DNA of 6,385 bases from Bacteroidales bacterium. GTDB lineage: Bacteria > Bacteroidota > Bacteroidia > Bacteroidales > Bacteroidaceae. The notes beneath the pieces were generated by a model that was given only the letters and a program-made list of their open reading frames with translations, ran no database searches and was not told where the DNA came from. Where the stretch lies: the NCBI GenBank assembly GCA_030523385.1, contig JAUNIV010000154.1:1-6385 (forward strand), given 5' to 3'. Below are positions 6,377 to 6,385 of the stretch, in pieces; position 1 is the first letter of the stretch; every line of letters starts with the position of its first letter. The position numbers were made by a program, and so were the translations under genes.

Positions 6377-6385
6377 ATGAAGAAT
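6377..6385 (+). CDS. Possible start of the next gene (first three codons, MKN)
   Basis: ATG AAG AAT begins 5 bases after the stop of the AraC-family gene and runs off the window. The preceding AATAA is A/T-rich like other starts here, and MKN is a common opening of signal peptides. Nothing more can be said; three codons could be chance. Confidence 0.3.

Overview
The window looks like ordinary chromosomal DNA of a gut Bacteroidales bacterium (Bacteroides/Phocaeicola type). The evidence is protein style (DUF4296 lipoprotein, long LspA, zinc-finger-less DksA-like protein, Bacteroides-type AraC regulator), A-rich gene starts without clear Shine-Dalgarno sequences, and two sites resembling the Bacteroides -7 promoter element TAnnTTTG. 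The assignment is by recognition, not by database search.

Positions 1-4458 hold five genes on the + strand that read as one tightly packed transcription unit: the 3' part of ileS (long, eukaryotic-like isoleucyl-tRNA synthetase), a TraR/DksA-family protein, lspA (lipoprotein signal peptidase II), a DUF4296 lipoprotein, and a 106-residue protein of unknown function. Gaps between them are 24, 8, 17 and 6 bases. The grouping joins translation (ileS), probable transcriptional control of growth (DksA-like) and lipoprotein maturation (lspA followed at once by a likely substrate).

Positions 4430-5212 hold a convergent - strand gene for a SpoU/TrmH-family 2'-O-ribose RNA methyltransferase; its 3' end overlaps the 3' end of the 106-residue gene by 29 bases. 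An AT-rich divergent intergenic region follows (about 5213-5465). It carries a good -7 match for the methyltransferase and a weaker one for the gene on its other side.

Positions 5466-6371 hold an AraC-family regulator with an N-terminal effector/cupin-like half and a C-terminal double helix-turn-helix. Five bases after its stop an ATG opens what may be the next gene of its operon, cut off by the window edge.

I found no mobile element, CRISPR array, RNA gene, riboswitch or convincing intrinsic terminator, and no clear case for an undescribed system. The points most worth a second look are the loss of three of four zinc ligands in the DksA-like protein, the large insertion in LspA, the lspA-lipoprotein-unknown gene cluster, and the cysteine-rich AraC regulator with a possible downstream partner outside the window.
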